The notes beneath the pieces are model-generated. The model did not search any database. It was not told where the DNA came from and saw only the letters and a program-made list of their open reading frames with translations. Of a DNA stretch of 64,000 bases, positions 24,429 through 34,022 are shown piece after piece (position 1 is the stretch's first letter; every line of letters begins with the position of its first letter). The translations under genes were made by a program, and so were the position numbers. Origin of the DNA: an uncultured Flavobacteriaceae bacterium (GTDB lineage: Bacteria; Bacteroidota; Bacteroidia; Flavobacteriales; Flavobacteriaceae); the NCBI GenBank assembly GCA_947495135.1, contig CANLXN010000007.1, forward strand, positions 154,517 through 218,516, in the 5' to 3' direction.

Positions 24429-25013
24429 TTATTTTTTTGACGATTTTTTCTTCTTCTTGGATTTCTTAGAAGATTTGTTTTTTTTCTTTTTTTTGGACTT
24501 CTTGGTCTTCTTTGGTTTTTCTAATTTGATTTTCTTTTTGATTCTACGTTCTTCTTCCTCCATAAATTCAAAATAGTGGTCATTGTATACCTTCAGCTTG
24601 GCTTTTTTTAAAATCTTAAGGCACTTCTTATAGTTGCCCTTGATTTCTTCCGCATAAGAAGAAAGCCAAAGTAGTTGTCCCCCGTCAATTGTTTTTATGG
24701 ATAAAGCAAAGTCAATTAATTTTTCTGCTCGTTCAATTTCGTTCGCCCAAATAAGGTATTTTATATAGATTGGATATACGTCTTCGTAATTAGTGTCTAC
24801 TGCGATTACCCTGTCAAAACATTCATAAGCCTGTTCGTGCATGGATAAATTTTTGGCGTAGATTTCCCCAAGAAGACATAAGGATGCACAGTGATTCTCA
24901 TCGTAGGACAATGCGTAGTTTAATCCTTCACATACCTCCTCCCAGTCGCTCACAAAACCCCCAGTTGCGGCTTTCGCTTTTAGATAGTAACTATCTGCTG
25001 TTGTTAATCCCAT
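24429..25013 (-). CDS. TPR-like protein with Lys-rich tail
   Basis: 194 residues. Residues 1-150 are helical with TPR-like repeats (ASLCLLGEIYAKNLSMHEQAYECF). The last 45 residues are almost only Lys and Ser with no defined fold, the kind of tail that binds nucleic acid. The ATG overlaps the end of prfH by 10 nt, so it is translationally coupled to the rtcB-prfH operon. I infer an RNA- or ribosome-binding adaptor of that system; no named family is recognised. The Lys tail is coded by an A-rich stretch that could be slippery. Confidence 0.75.
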   Translation of the reverse strand: MGLTTADSYYLKAKAATGGFVSDWEEVCEGLNYALSYDENHCASLCLLGEIYAKNLSMHEQAYECFDRVIAVDTNYEDVYPIYIKYLIWANEIERAEKLIDFALSIKTIDGGQLLWLSSYAEEIKGNYKKCLKILKKAKLKVYNDHYFEFMEEEERRIKKKIKLEKPKKTKKSKKKKKNKSSKKSKKKKKSSKK

Positions 25014-25714
25014 TGTTTCTTCTTTAAATCGTTTTTAACTTTTTGTCGCTTTGTTTTATGCGTCTCCGCTTTCTTTTTTTGTTTGAAATCGGTTCCTCTA
25101 AATATTCTAGTTGGGTTTCCTCTGCTTAGTTGCAAGTGATTTTCCCACTGGTCTTCGATGTGTTTTTTTACATTCTCCCAGTGCGCTTCCTTCAATTTTA
25201 TCGTCAAACGTTCTATGGCGAGCTTCTTGTTTTGGTGCTGAGACCTGCTATCCATTACCACTACACAAACACCACTTGGAAGATGGGTTGCTCGAACGGC
25301 TGAATTCACTTTGTTCACATTCTGTCCGCCTGGTCCAGTACTTCTCATGGCTTGAAATTTGAATTCGTTTGGATTTATTTTTTCTTCTGAAAGTGTATCC
25401 AACGAATAAACTCCTATAAACCAGTTTTTACGTCTGTGATGTTTTCTGAATTTAGATGTTCCAATCCACTGAATAGTTCCAATCCAAGTTTTCAAAAAGT
25501 CTGAATTTTGATCACCAATTATCTTGATGGTAGTGGACTGAACCGTTCCATTCTCAGGTCCCGGAGTATGACTTACAATTTCATGATGGAATCCCTTTTC
25601 TTTTAATTCTGAAATAAATGCCTTCACTACTTTGGCCACAACCCAACAACACTCTGCAGGTCCTCGACCTGCGGTGAATTGTAAGAGTGCTGTATTTTTA
25701 TTTGTCTGTTTCAT
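25004..25714 (-). CDS. prfH: Peptide chain release factor H
   Basis: 236 residues. The GPGGQ peptidyl-hydrolase motif (Gly129-Gln131) lies in the C-terminal half, within FQAMRSTGPGGQNVNKVNSAVRATHLP; a basic tail follows. The stop-codon recognition domain of RF1/RF2 is absent and replaced by a short alpha/beta N-terminal region (FTAGRGPAECCWVVAKVVKAF), as in PrfH. Known PrfH proteins act with a partner RtcB on ribosomes cleaved in the 16S decoding centre, releasing the peptide so that the rRNA can be religated. It starts 3 nt after the rtcB stop, the classic rtcB-prfH pairing. Confidence 0.93.
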   Translation of the reverse strand: MKQTNKNTALLQFTAGRGPAECCWVVAKVVKAFISELKEKGFHHEIVSHTPGPENGTVQSTTIKIIGDQNSDFLKTWIGTIQWIGTSKFRKHHRRKNWFIGVYSLDTLSEEKINPNEFKFQAMRSTGPGGQNVNKVNSAVRATHLPSGVCVVVMDSRSQHQNKKLAIERLTIKLKEAHWENVKKHIEDQWENHLQLSRGNPTRIFRGTDFKQKKKAETHKTKRQKVKNDLKKKQWD

Positions 25715-25717
25715 TTG

Positions 25718-27109
25718 TTAACGGTCCATTCGGACGATTTTTGGTGTGAATGTTCCAATCACCTCAACAAGTTCTCGTTGGTTATTCATCACTTTTTTAA
25801 TATTCTTATAGGCCATTGGTGCCTCATCTATGCCTCCTCCAATGAGAGTAACTCCATAATCTGCGAGCTCTTTTTTGATCTCGCTACGCGTAAAGTTCTC
25901 CTTGCATTTCCGTCTAGAAAATAAGCGCCCTGCTCCGTGTGATGCCGACTGTAAACTGTCTGCATTTCCTTTGCCTCGAACTATATATCCTGGAGCCGTC
26001 ATAGAACCTGGAATAATCCCTAATTCTCCTTCGGCAGCCGGCGTAGCTCCTTTTCGGTGGACGATACATTCTTGTCCGTTCACCTGCTGTTTCCATGCAA
26101 AATTGTGATGATTCTCAATTTTCGCAATGGGTTTGGAGCCTAGCAACTTTCCGAGGCGTGCATGAATATCGTCATGACATGCCTGGGCATAATCTCCAGC
26201 TAAATTCATAGCTAGCCAGTATTCCTGTCCGTCGTGTGTATTCAAATCCAGCCACGCCAATTGTTGTACGTGCTTCGGTAAGGGAGTTTGTTTGGTTGCC
26301 AGATACGTATAATGTTTGGCTATGTTTGCTCCCAGACCTCGCGATCCACTATGCGTAAGCAACCCAATGTATTCTCCAACGTCTAAATCCCATTCGTTGT
26401 TGATATCGGTAATGGTTACTGTTCCAAATTCTACGAAGTGATTTCCACCTCCCGAAGTACCCAACTGTTTATAAGCTTTGTCTTTCAGTCTTTTTACCAG
26501 AGGAATGGTTTTAAACTCGTCTCTGGAAAAAACTTCATGGTCATGCTTAACTTTATGAGTTTCGTACATTCCAAATTTGGTGTGCTCAGATAAAAAGTTG
26601 CTTAATTGGTGACTCTTTCCCTTCAAATAGGAGGTTTTGATAGGGTAGATGGTTAGGCACATTCTGCATCCAATATCTACACCAACGCCGTATGGAATAA
26701 CTGCATTTTTGGTAGCTAATACACCTCCTATGGGCAATCCATATCCTACATGTGCGTCTGGCATCAATGCGCCCGCAACTGCAACAGGTAATTTCAATGC
26801 GTCATAAAGCTGGTATTTTGCTTGCTCGTCAATTTCATTTTCTCCGTAGATTTGGAAAGGTGCACGTGTATTGTTTAATGCATGTTTTTTCACTTCTACT
26901 GGATCCAATAAACTCTCAGCGATCTTACCCCAAACTCCGTCTCCTTTATAATCTTGAGGATGTAATAAAACTTGTTTGGCTTCTATTAATATTTGTTCTT
27001 TTTTCTTGCGTTTTTGATAGCGATTGATCTGGCCTAATGCCACATTAATGCTATTGTTTTTTGGAAAGCCTAATTTGATCAGGTCTTTTCCAGATAATTT
27101 CTTTCCCAT
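25718..27109 (-). CDS. rtcB: RtcB-type RNA ligase paired with PrfH
   Basis: 463 residues, full length. Metal and active-site residues are visible: GVDIGCRM (Asp145, Cys148), GGGNHF (His224), THSGSRG (His253), HHNF (His334/335) and SHGAGR with the guanylylated His391. RtcB joins 2',3'-cyclic-phosphate or 3'-phosphate RNA ends to 5'-OH ends with GTP and Mn2+. The operon rtcB-prfH-TPR points to repair of cleaved rRNA. Upstream lie an intrinsic terminator (27204-27240) and a leader hairpin at 27146-27173 (GTGCC/GGCAC enclosing CTCCAATTGGAG), and a possible -7 box CCTATTTG after the terminator. Confidence 0.95.
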   Translation of the reverse strand: MGKKLSGKDLIKLGFPKNNSINVALGQINRYQKRKKKEQILIEAKQVLLHPQDYKGDGVWGKIAESLLDPVEVKKHALNNTRAPFQIYGENEIDEQAKYQLYDALKLPVAVAGALMPDAHVGYGLPIGGVLATKNAVIPYGVGVDIGCRMCLTIYPIKTSYLKGKSHQLSNFLSEHTKFGMYETHKVKHDHEVFSRDEFKTIPLVKRLKDKAYKQLGTSGGGNHFVEFGTVTITDINNEWDLDVGEYIGLLTHSGSRGLGANIAKHYTYLATKQTPLPKHVQQLAWLDLNTHDGQEYWLAMNLAGDYAQACHDDIHARLGKLLGSKPIAKIENHHNFAWKQQVNGQECIVHRKGATPAAEGELGIIPGSMTAPGYIVRGKGNADSLQSASHGAGRLFSRRKCKENFTRSEIKKELADYGVTLIGGGIDEAPMAYKNIKKVMNNQRELVEVIGTFTPKIVRMDR

Positions 27110-27203
27110 GATGTTATGGTGTTAAATTTTAGATGTGTTTGTCTTGTGCCGGCACTCCAATTGGAGCAGGCACCATCGGTCGATTTTTAGACAAATAGGC
27201 GAA

Positions 27204-27240
27204 TAAAAAAAGTCCGAAACTTTTAATAAGACTTCGGACT
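27204..27240 (-). terminator. Intrinsic terminator between leader unit IV and rtcB
   Basis: 8-bp stem AGTCCGAA/TTCGGACT and eight T (27211-27204) on the minus strand, about 95 nt upstream of the rtcB ATG. It mirrors the terminator placed before the tRNA array. Confidence 0.88.
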
Positions 27241-27262
27241 TTCATTCAACATAACAGAATTG

Positions 27263-27346
27263 TTACATGGGAGAAAATTTCCGAAGCAACCACACATAAG
27301 AACCTAGTTCTTTTAATGTGATTAGAGATGAATTGTAAAAGGTCAT
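27263..27346 (-). CDS. Small ORF (27 aa) in leader unit IV
   Basis: Frame MTFYNSSLITLKELGSYVWL... ending FSPM, starting 63 nt after the -7 box and ending 22 nt before the terminator. Like units II and III it begins Met-Thr. Position between promoter and terminator ahead of rtcB-prfH suits a leader peptide; coding is unproven. Confidence 0.35.
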   Translation of the reverse strand: MTFYNSSLITLKELGSYVWLLRKFSPM

Positions 27347-27408
27347 GCTACTTCGTTTTATAGATTAATATTTTCTGTGGTGTCTAGTACTTTAAGTCTA
27401 AGACGGTG

Positions 27409-27440
27409 CAAATATGTGGAAGACTTTTGAATTACACAAA
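27409..27440 (-). promoter_or_regulatory. Promoter of leader unit IV (rtcB-prfH side)
   Basis: TTTG (27440-27437), 20 nt, CATATTTG (27416-27409) then CACCGT. The region up to about 27530 aligns with that upstream of unit II, including a shared CTGTCCGT-NN-TTTAC block about 90 nt upstream that could bind a common regulator. Confidence 0.7.
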
Positions 27441-27612
27441 TAAAATTCAAATTTAATTTACTGACAATCAATTAGTTATGCTGATTTTAGAATGCAGGAT
27501 TCCTGTCCGTATTTTACAGAAAGTCCTAGTGATTTGTAATCACTTGTATGGCCGTGGATTAGCTGTCAAACTACTAATTGAAATAGTTTTAGGCATATGG
27601 CTAAAAAAAGCA

Positions 27613-27643
27613 TAAAAAAAAGCGTCCAATTTCTTGAACGCTT
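27613..27643 (-). terminator. Terminator of leader unit III
   Basis: AAGCGT/ACGCTT stem with an inner imperfect part and a run of eight T (27620-27613) on the minus strand; stem sequence related to the unit I terminator. It would also end transcripts from the upstream rtcB gene pair. Confidence 0.8.
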
Positions 27644-27669
27644 TTACTATTTCTGATCTTTTTAGACAA

Positions 27670-27735
27670 TTACCCATGCACACGATGGAAAAATAGCTTT
27701 GCAGCGTTCCTTTTATGTGAGTGAAATAGCGTCAT
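27670..27735 (-). CDS. Small ORF (21 aa) in leader unit III
   Basis: Frame MTLFHSHKRNAAKLFFHRVHG, basic, placed 32 nt after the -7 box behind an A-rich stretch. Very short; could be a leader peptide or not translated at all. Confidence 0.3.
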   Translation of the reverse strand: MTLFHSHKRNAAKLFFHRVHG

Positions 27736-27766
27736 ATAGATATTGTTTTTTTGTTTTTGTTCTATG

Positions 27767-27799
27767 CAAATATGGCAATATTAGTTAATTGCCTCCAAA
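27767..27799 (-). promoter_or_regulatory. Promoter of leader unit III
   Basis: TTTG (27799-27796), 21 nt, CATATTTG (27774-27767). As in unit I the spacer holds an inverted repeat (GGCAAT...ATTGCC) and the upstream flank AAAAAAATAAATTTGGA is shared with unit I. Confidence 0.65.
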
Positions 27800-27812
27800 T
27801 TTATTTTTTTGC

Positions 27813-28373
27813 TTACCAAAACTGGTACCACGGTTTGGGTGTCTTTGCCTTTATTTGAAAGACTTTTTTCTTTGATAATCCGCTGATAAGGAAATCAACT
27901 TTTTCTTTTACCGACTTCTCTTTTGATAACTCTAATATGGTTTCAGCTTTCAATTTAGCCTTTGCCATGCAGTCGGAGTTTTGGTTCATTCTTGCTCTAA
28001 AGGTTGAGAAGCACTCTTCTAAAAAATAAAATTCAGTGGTAAGTTCAAAAACATCATCCCAATCATGCAGATAACTCAATTCTATCACTATTCTCTCTGC
28101 TTGATCAAAATTGTCGGTCAATTTCAATTCACGACATCCTTTTTCGATCTTTGCCATAAGTACTTCAGCAGGACCTAGAGTTTTAGTGGCATAATTTGCT
28201 AGGGACTCTAAAATATCTGAGCTTTTGAAATTTAGTGTGTACAAATCATATATCGAAGAATCTTTGTCTATTAATTCGATAAGTTCGGTATTGGCATAGA
28301 GCCATTCCTCAAATGCCGAAACTTCCATTGCTCCAGCAAGTACTTGATATAATTTTTCTTTTAATGTTTCCAT
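27813..28373 (-). CDS. Helical protein of unknown function, downstream of rtcB
   Basis: About 186 residues from the Met at 28373 (METLKEKLYQVLAGAMEV); a longer frame would overlap rtcB and is less likely. The first part (AFEEWLYANTELIELI) resembles short helical modules seen in immunity-like and accessory proteins, and the rest is mixed acidic helices (IELSYLHDWDDVFELTTEFYFLEECF). No signal peptide or membrane helix. It starts 28 nt after the rtcB stop, so it is probably a partner of that ligase. Family not recognised. Confidence 0.75.
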   Translation of the reverse strand: METLKEKLYQVLAGAMEVSAFEEWLYANTELIELIDKDSSIYDLYTLNFKSSDILESLANYATKTLGPAEVLMAKIEKGCRELKLTDNFDQAERIVIELSYLHDWDDVFELTTEFYFLEECFSTFRARMNQNSDCMAKAKLKAETILELSKEKSVKEKVDFLISGLSKKKVFQIKAKTPKPWYQFW

Positions 28374-28401
28374 TTGGTTAGTATTTGAGGGTAGGCAATT
28401 C

Positions 28402-29823
<1,422 letters not shown>

Positions 29824-29883
29824 CTATGGTTGATGGAGCGCTCCTTGAAATCTTTTTAATAGATTTCTTTCTGATACCTGGGA

Positions 29884-29926
29884 CAAATATTGGAAGCTAC
29901 TACGCAATCTTTTTGCGTAGTAGCTT
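29884..29926 (-). promoter_or_regulatory. Operator-promoter of the second rtcB
   Basis: Inverted repeat with 13-bp arms (29894-29906 and 29914-29926; core TACTACGCA-N7-TGCGTAGTA) followed on the minus strand, 6 nt from the core, by AATATTTG (29891-29884), a -7 box. Identical core, spacer length and -7 distance to the site at 22651-22689. It lies between rtcB and the divergent HD/WYL genes and could control both. Confidence 0.72.
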
Positions 29927-29956
29927 TAATTGTGTATTTTTCTAAAAAATTATTGC

Positions 29957-30610
29957 ATGACTCTAAGAAGCCGTTTTGAAAGCCTGCTGAAACTTTATAC
30001 AAGTGATACCAATCTCATCAACGAATTTTGGGCGGTACTGATAAAGAACTATTCTCAGAAGTTTAGGGCATATCACAATACCGGTCATTTGAAGGAACTC
30101 TTCAATTATTTTGATGTTTACAAAGAACGGTTGGAGCATCCTTCGGAAGTGACTTTGGCTATTTTCTATCATGACATTATATATAGTATTTGGAAGAAAG
30201 ACAATGAAGAACAAAGTGCCGTCTTGGCAGGAGAGCATTTACACAGATTGCAAGTTTCCGCCCTATCAGCAGAAGGGTTGGCATTGGATGAAGCTTCGAT
30301 AGAACGAATTAAGACTCATATTTTGGCGACTAAAACGCACAAAGCGGTTCATGAAGATACCAAGTGGATGGTGGATTTTGATCTGGCTGTTTTGGGTCAG
30401 ACACCAGACGAATACCTTGCATATGCGAAAAACATTCGGAAAGAGTACAGGAAGATTCCTTTGGTATTGTACCGTCCAGGACGCAAGAAGGTGCTAGCAC
30501 ATTTTCTAGCCAAACAGCACATTTACGCCACGAGAGAATTTCAGAATACCTACGAAGAACAGGCCAGAGAAAACCTGTCCAGAGAATTGGCATCCATTCA
30601 AATTAATTAA
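29957..30610 (+). CDS. HD-domain metal-dependent hydrolase
   Basis: About 217 residues from the ATG at 29957 (MTLRSRFESLL). HD-superfamily metal ligands are visible as YHNTGH (His40, His44) and FYHD (His72, Asp73), with WMVDFDLAVLG further on (Asp in the last motif). It belongs to the predicted HD phosphohydrolases of the COG4339 type. In this context it may process a phosphorylated nucleotide signal or RNA end; substrate unknown. The stop is 1 nt before the WYL regulator start, so the two are one operon, divergent from rtcB. Confidence 0.88.
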   Translation: MTLRSRFESLLKLYTSDTNLINEFWAVLIKNYSQKFRAYHNTGHLKELFNYFDVYKERLEHPSEVTLAIFYHDIIYSIWKKDNEEQSAVLAGEHLHRLQVSALSAEGLALDEASIERIKTHILATKTHKAVHEDTKWMVDFDLAVLGQTPDEYLAYAKNIRKEYRKIPLVLYRPGRKKVLAHFLAKQHIYATREFQNTYEEQARENLSRELASIQIN

Positions 30611-30611
30611 T

Positions 30612-31637
30612 ATGGCACTCAATAAAAATGCACTCATTCGGTATAAAACCATCGACAAATGTCTTCAGAACAAGTATCGAGATTGGACATTACAAGACTT
30701 GATTGATGCATGCTCTGATGCACTGTACGAATACGAGGGAAGAGAAGTGAACGTGAGTAAGCGAACCATTCAGTTGGATATACAGATGATGCGTAGTGAC
30801 AAGTTGGGTTATAATGCGCCCATTGTAGTTGTAAACAAGAAATTTTACTGTTACGAAGCCCCCGATTATTCGATTACCGATATTCCCATTACCGAGAACG
30901 ACATGAGTGTTTTGTCTGAAACGGTTGAAATGTTGAAGCAATTCAAGGATTTTTCACTGTTTTCAGAATTAGGTGGGATCATCCAGCGTTTGGAAGACAA
31001 AGTTTATACCGAGAAAACACATCGATCTGCGGTTATTCATCTCGATAATAATGAGAATTTAAAGGGTCTGCAGCATTTGGATGTATTATATCAAGCAATT
31101 ATTAAGAAGTTAGTTTTGAAAATTAACTATCAGTCTTTTACTGCGCGAAAGCCTGGGGTCATCACTTTTCATCCTTTTATATTAAAGGAGTTCAATAATA
31201 GGTGGTTTTTGGTGGGGAGATCGAGTAGAACCATGAACATTCAGACGTTGGCCTTGGACCGAATGGTTGGGATCGATTATGATTTAAACATACCTTACAA
31301 TGACGAGGATTTTAACGGAGATGAATATTATAAAAATACCATAGGTGTGACCGTGCTTAATGACGACCAGTTACAAGAAGTAGTTTTAAAAATTGAGCGA
31401 GGTAATGCGCCTTATGTATTGACCAAACCTTTTCATCACTCTCAGGAATTGCTGGAGCAGTTTGAGGATAGAAGCATCATGATTAAACTCCATGTACACC
31501 TTAATTTAGAATTGGAGCGATTGATTTTAGGCTTCGGTGATGCTATTGAGGTAGTGAAGCCAAGATTACTTCGGAAAAGGATACGGCAAAAGTTAAAGCG
31601 GGCTGTTGAGGTTTATGGGGAGGGTGAGAATGTTTAA
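30612..31637 (+). CDS. WYL-domain transcriptional regulator
   Basis: 341 residues. The N-terminal 80 residues form a winged HTH (WTLQDLIDACSDALYEYEG, VSKRTIQLDIQMMRSD). The WYL sensor region follows at about 140-240 (LVLKINYQSFTARKPGVITFHPFILKEFNNRWFLVGRS), then a WCX-like C terminus. WYL proteins sense nucleic-acid or nucleotide ligands and control defence and stress loci. As the only regulator of the island, one gene from the inverted repeat at 29894-29926, it is the likely reader of both 9-7-9 sites. Confidence 0.92.
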   Translation: MALNKNALIRYKTIDKCLQNKYRDWTLQDLIDACSDALYEYEGREVNVSKRTIQLDIQMMRSDKLGYNAPIVVVNKKFYCYEAPDYSITDIPITENDMSVLSETVEMLKQFKDFSLFSELGGIIQRLEDKVYTEKTHRSAVIHLDNNENLKGLQHLDVLYQAIIKKLVLKINYQSFTARKPGVITFHPFILKEFNNRWFLVGRSSRTMNIQTLALDRMVGIDYDLNIPYNDEDFNGDEYYKNTIGVTVLNDDQLQEVVLKIERGNAPYVLTKPFHHSQELLEQFEDRSIMIKLHVHLNLELERLILGFGDAIEVVKPRLLRKRIRQKLKRAVEVYGEGENV

Positions 31638-31760
31638 TATGGAATGGGCCAATCTGTGGTAAGTTCTTGTTATTCAGTTTTTGATCTGTGGCACTTCGAT
31701 CAAATTTTTGGAACCTGGCTTTTAAACTTTATAATTTCTTCAATTATTTTTGATTTATGT

Positions 31761-31790
31761 TTTGCGGAAAACAAAATAGAACTATATTTG
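31761..31790 (+). promoter_or_regulatory. Promoter of tRNA-Phe
   Basis: TTTG (31761-31764), 18 nt, TATATTTG (31783-31790), then CAC: a near-perfect Bacteroidota promoter 17 nt before the tRNA. It serves as an internal reference for the promoters called in the RNA-repair island. Confidence 0.75.
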
Positions 31791-31807
31791 CACTCGCTTT
31801 TAAGCAT

Positions 31808-31880
31808 GGTGCCTTAGCTCAGTTGGTAGAGCAATGGACTGAAAATCCATGTGTCCCTGGTTCGATTCCTGGAGGCACCA
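31808..31880 (+). tRNA. tRNA-Phe(GAA)
   Basis: Standard housekeeping tRNA: acceptor GGTGCCT/AGGCACC, D arm GCTC/GAGC with TTGG, anticodon arm ATGGA-CTGAAAA-TCCAT, T loop TTCGATT, A73. In contrast to the minus-strand array it has normal G+C content and arms. Confidence 0.95.
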
Positions 31881-31886
31881 CATTAA

Positions 31887-31914
31887 AACCCGAAGTTTAT
31901 GCTTCGGGTTTTTT
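31887..31914 (+). terminator. Terminator after tRNA-Phe
   Basis: 9-bp stem AACCCGAAG/CTTCGGGTT with a 6-nt loop followed by further T, 6 nt after the tRNA. Confidence 0.88.
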
Positions 31915-32033
31915 GTTTTCTATAACGGTCTCATGTCTCACATCTATTAAAGAAGCGGCCTAACTTTCTTTTAATAGACTCTTAACAACCCCACATTACT
32001 ACAAATTGTATTTTTAGCCCTTCACAACTTAGA

Positions 32034-32762
32034 ATGAATTTAATAATAGACGTTGGTAATACGTATCTAAAGTTAGCGGTCTTTGTTAATAATGAGCTTA
32101 TGGAAAAGTTCGTTTGTGACAAAGAAGGTTTCATAGAGTCGCTTTCAGAGGTGTCAGATCGTTTTCCAAAAGTGGAGCATTGCATTGTTTCATCTGTTGG
32201 CGGATTTACGGATGCGCAACTTTCGGCATTGAAAAAAAAGCATTCGGTGTTCGTTCTTACTCATCAAGCAAAATTTCCTTTTAAAAATGAGTATGCTACT
32301 CCTTCTACCTTAGGCGTGGATCGCATTGCGCTGGTAAGTGCTGCTGCGGTGCAATTTCCAGATAAAAATGTCTTGGTTATTGATGCGGGTAGTTGTATTA
32401 CGTATGATTTTCTTACGGAAGCTAACTCGTATCTGGGGGGAGCAATAGCCCCAGGTATACAAATGCGCTATAAAGCCATGCATACCTTTACTGCAAATCT
32501 ACCGTTATTAGAAACGAAAAAGCCTTTAAACTTAATCGGAGACTCTACAAATAACTCTATGCATGTGGGTGTTGTTCAGGGAGTTATCAATGAAGTTGAT
32601 GGGTTTATTGAGAAATACATCGAAAACTTTGGAAATTTAACGGTTATTTTAACAGGAGGAGATGCTCATTTTTTGCGAGATAGCATAAAAAATGACATCT
32701 TTGCCACCTCCAATTTTTTATTGGAAGGATTGAATCACATTTTAGAAATTAACAAGGATTAA
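32034..32762 (+). CDS. coaX: Type III pantothenate kinase
   Basis: 242 residues. CoaX signatures: IDVGNTYLKLAVF (phosphate-binding, Asp6), GVDRIALVSAA and VIDAGSCITYDF, and the GGAIAPGIQMRYKAMH segment. It phosphorylates pantothenate in CoA synthesis. The stop overlaps the next start by one base (TAATG), beginning a six-gene envelope cluster conserved in flavobacteria. Confidence 0.95.
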   Translation: MNLIIDVGNTYLKLAVFVNNELMEKFVCDKEGFIESLSEVSDRFPKVEHCIVSSVGGFTDAQLSALKKKHSVFVLTHQAKFPFKNEYATPSTLGVDRIALVSAAAVQFPDKNVLVIDAGSCITYDFLTEANSYLGGAIAPGIQMRYKAMHTFTANLPLLETKKPLNLIGDSTNNSMHVGVVQGVINEVDGFIEKYIENFGNLTVILTGGDAHFLRDSIKNDIFATSNFLLEGLNHILEINKD

Positions 32763-34003
32763 TGTTGAAACGAATTTTTATAGCGCTTATGCTATTGACC
32801 ACTGGTTTTGCCGTGGCGCAACAAGGAACTACATCTCCTTATTCTTTTTTTGGTATTGGAACCTTGAAATTTAAAGGGACGGTCGAAAATAGATCGATGG
32901 GAGGAATAGGAGTCTATAGTGATAGCATCCACCTAAATTTACAAAATCCAGCCAGTGTTGCTGGATTGCAGTTAGTGAACTATTCTTTAGCTGGTAGTCA
33001 TAAGTATACAGGGCTAGCTACAGATGCAGAATCTCAGCAAATTACAACCACTTCATTCGATTATTTGGCTATTGGTATTCCAATGGGTAAGTTCGGGGCG
33101 AGTTTTGGATTGCTTCCTTACACCTCTTCAGGATATAAACTTGAAAATGTGGATGGGGATAATACAACTCAATTTGAAGGGTTTGGAGGTCTCAACAGAG
33201 CTTTCTTGACCCTAGGATATCAAGTAACACCAGAGCTAAGTGTTGGAGTGGAAGCTAACTATAACTTCGGAAACATCGAAAACCGCGCAACTACTTTTCA
33301 AGAAGACGTTCAGTTAGGTATTCGAGAGATCAACCGATCTAATATTAGAGGTTTCGATTTCAACTTTGGAGCGATGTATAAACGAATGGTGACGAAGGAA
33401 TTGGAAATACAAACTTCTGTTGCATACGCGGTCGAAAACGAGTTTACTTCTGAAAACCAACGAATTTTGGCGACCATACTTGAGCTTCCCAACGGAGGAG
33501 TGTCTCCAGTAGACTTTAGGGAAATTGATGTGGAAGACACAGCTTTTAGCTTTCCGTCACAATTTACACTTGGAGCAGGTATAGGAAAACCCAAAAAATG
33601 GTTTCTTGGAGCCGAATATACTTCGCAAAAAACTAGTAACTTTGCAAATCTCGCTGGTACTCCAGACAATGTAATCTACGACGATGCATCGAAAGTAAGG
33701 GTAGGAGGATTTTTTATTCCAAACTACAACGCCTTTGGAAGTTACTTTAAACGAATGGTTTACAGAGGTGGTTTTAGGATGGAGCAGACAGGTGTAAACA
33801 TCAATGGCGAGTCTATTGACGAGTTTGGCATATCTTTTGGAGTAGGATTACCTGTAGGTAAGGTATTCTCCAATTTAAACCTCGGTTTCGAGCTTGGTAG
33901 AAGAGGAACAAAGAGTGCTGGCCTAGTTGAAGAAACGTTCTTTAACACATTTATAAGTCTATCCTTAAACGATAGATGGTTTGAAAAAAGATATTATGAT
34001 TAA
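32762..34003 (+). CDS. FadL/OmpP1-like outer-membrane beta-barrel protein
   Basis: 413 residues. A signal peptide (cleavage after VAQ) is followed by SPYSFFGIGTLKF and NLQNPASVAGLQLVNYSLAG, the N-terminal pattern of flavobacterial FadL-type barrels, then alternating amphipathic strands and the terminal ISLSLNDRWFEKRYYD. Probably a hydrophobic-compound channel or barrel of unknown substrate; its constant linkage to coaX and lptC suggests an envelope housekeeping role. Confidence 0.82.
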   Translation: MLKRIFIALMLLTTGFAVAQQGTTSPYSFFGIGTLKFKGTVENRSMGGIGVYSDSIHLNLQNPASVAGLQLVNYSLAGSHKYTGLATDAESQQITTTSFDYLAIGIPMGKFGASFGLLPYTSSGYKLENVDGDNTTQFEGFGGLNRAFLTLGYQVTPELSVGVEANYNFGNIENRATTFQEDVQLGIREINRSNIRGFDFNFGAMYKRMVTKELEIQTSVAYAVENEFTSENQRILATILELPNGGVSPVDFREIDVEDTAFSFPSQFTLGAGIGKPKKWFLGAEYTSQKTSNFANLAGTPDNVIYDDASKVRVGGFFIPNYNAFGSYFKRMVYRGGFRMEQTGVNINGESIDEFGISFGVGLPVGKVFSNLNLGFELGRRGTKSAGLVEETFFNTFISLSLNDRWFEKRYYD

Positions 34004-34022
34004 CTTACTAAACACTAACACG

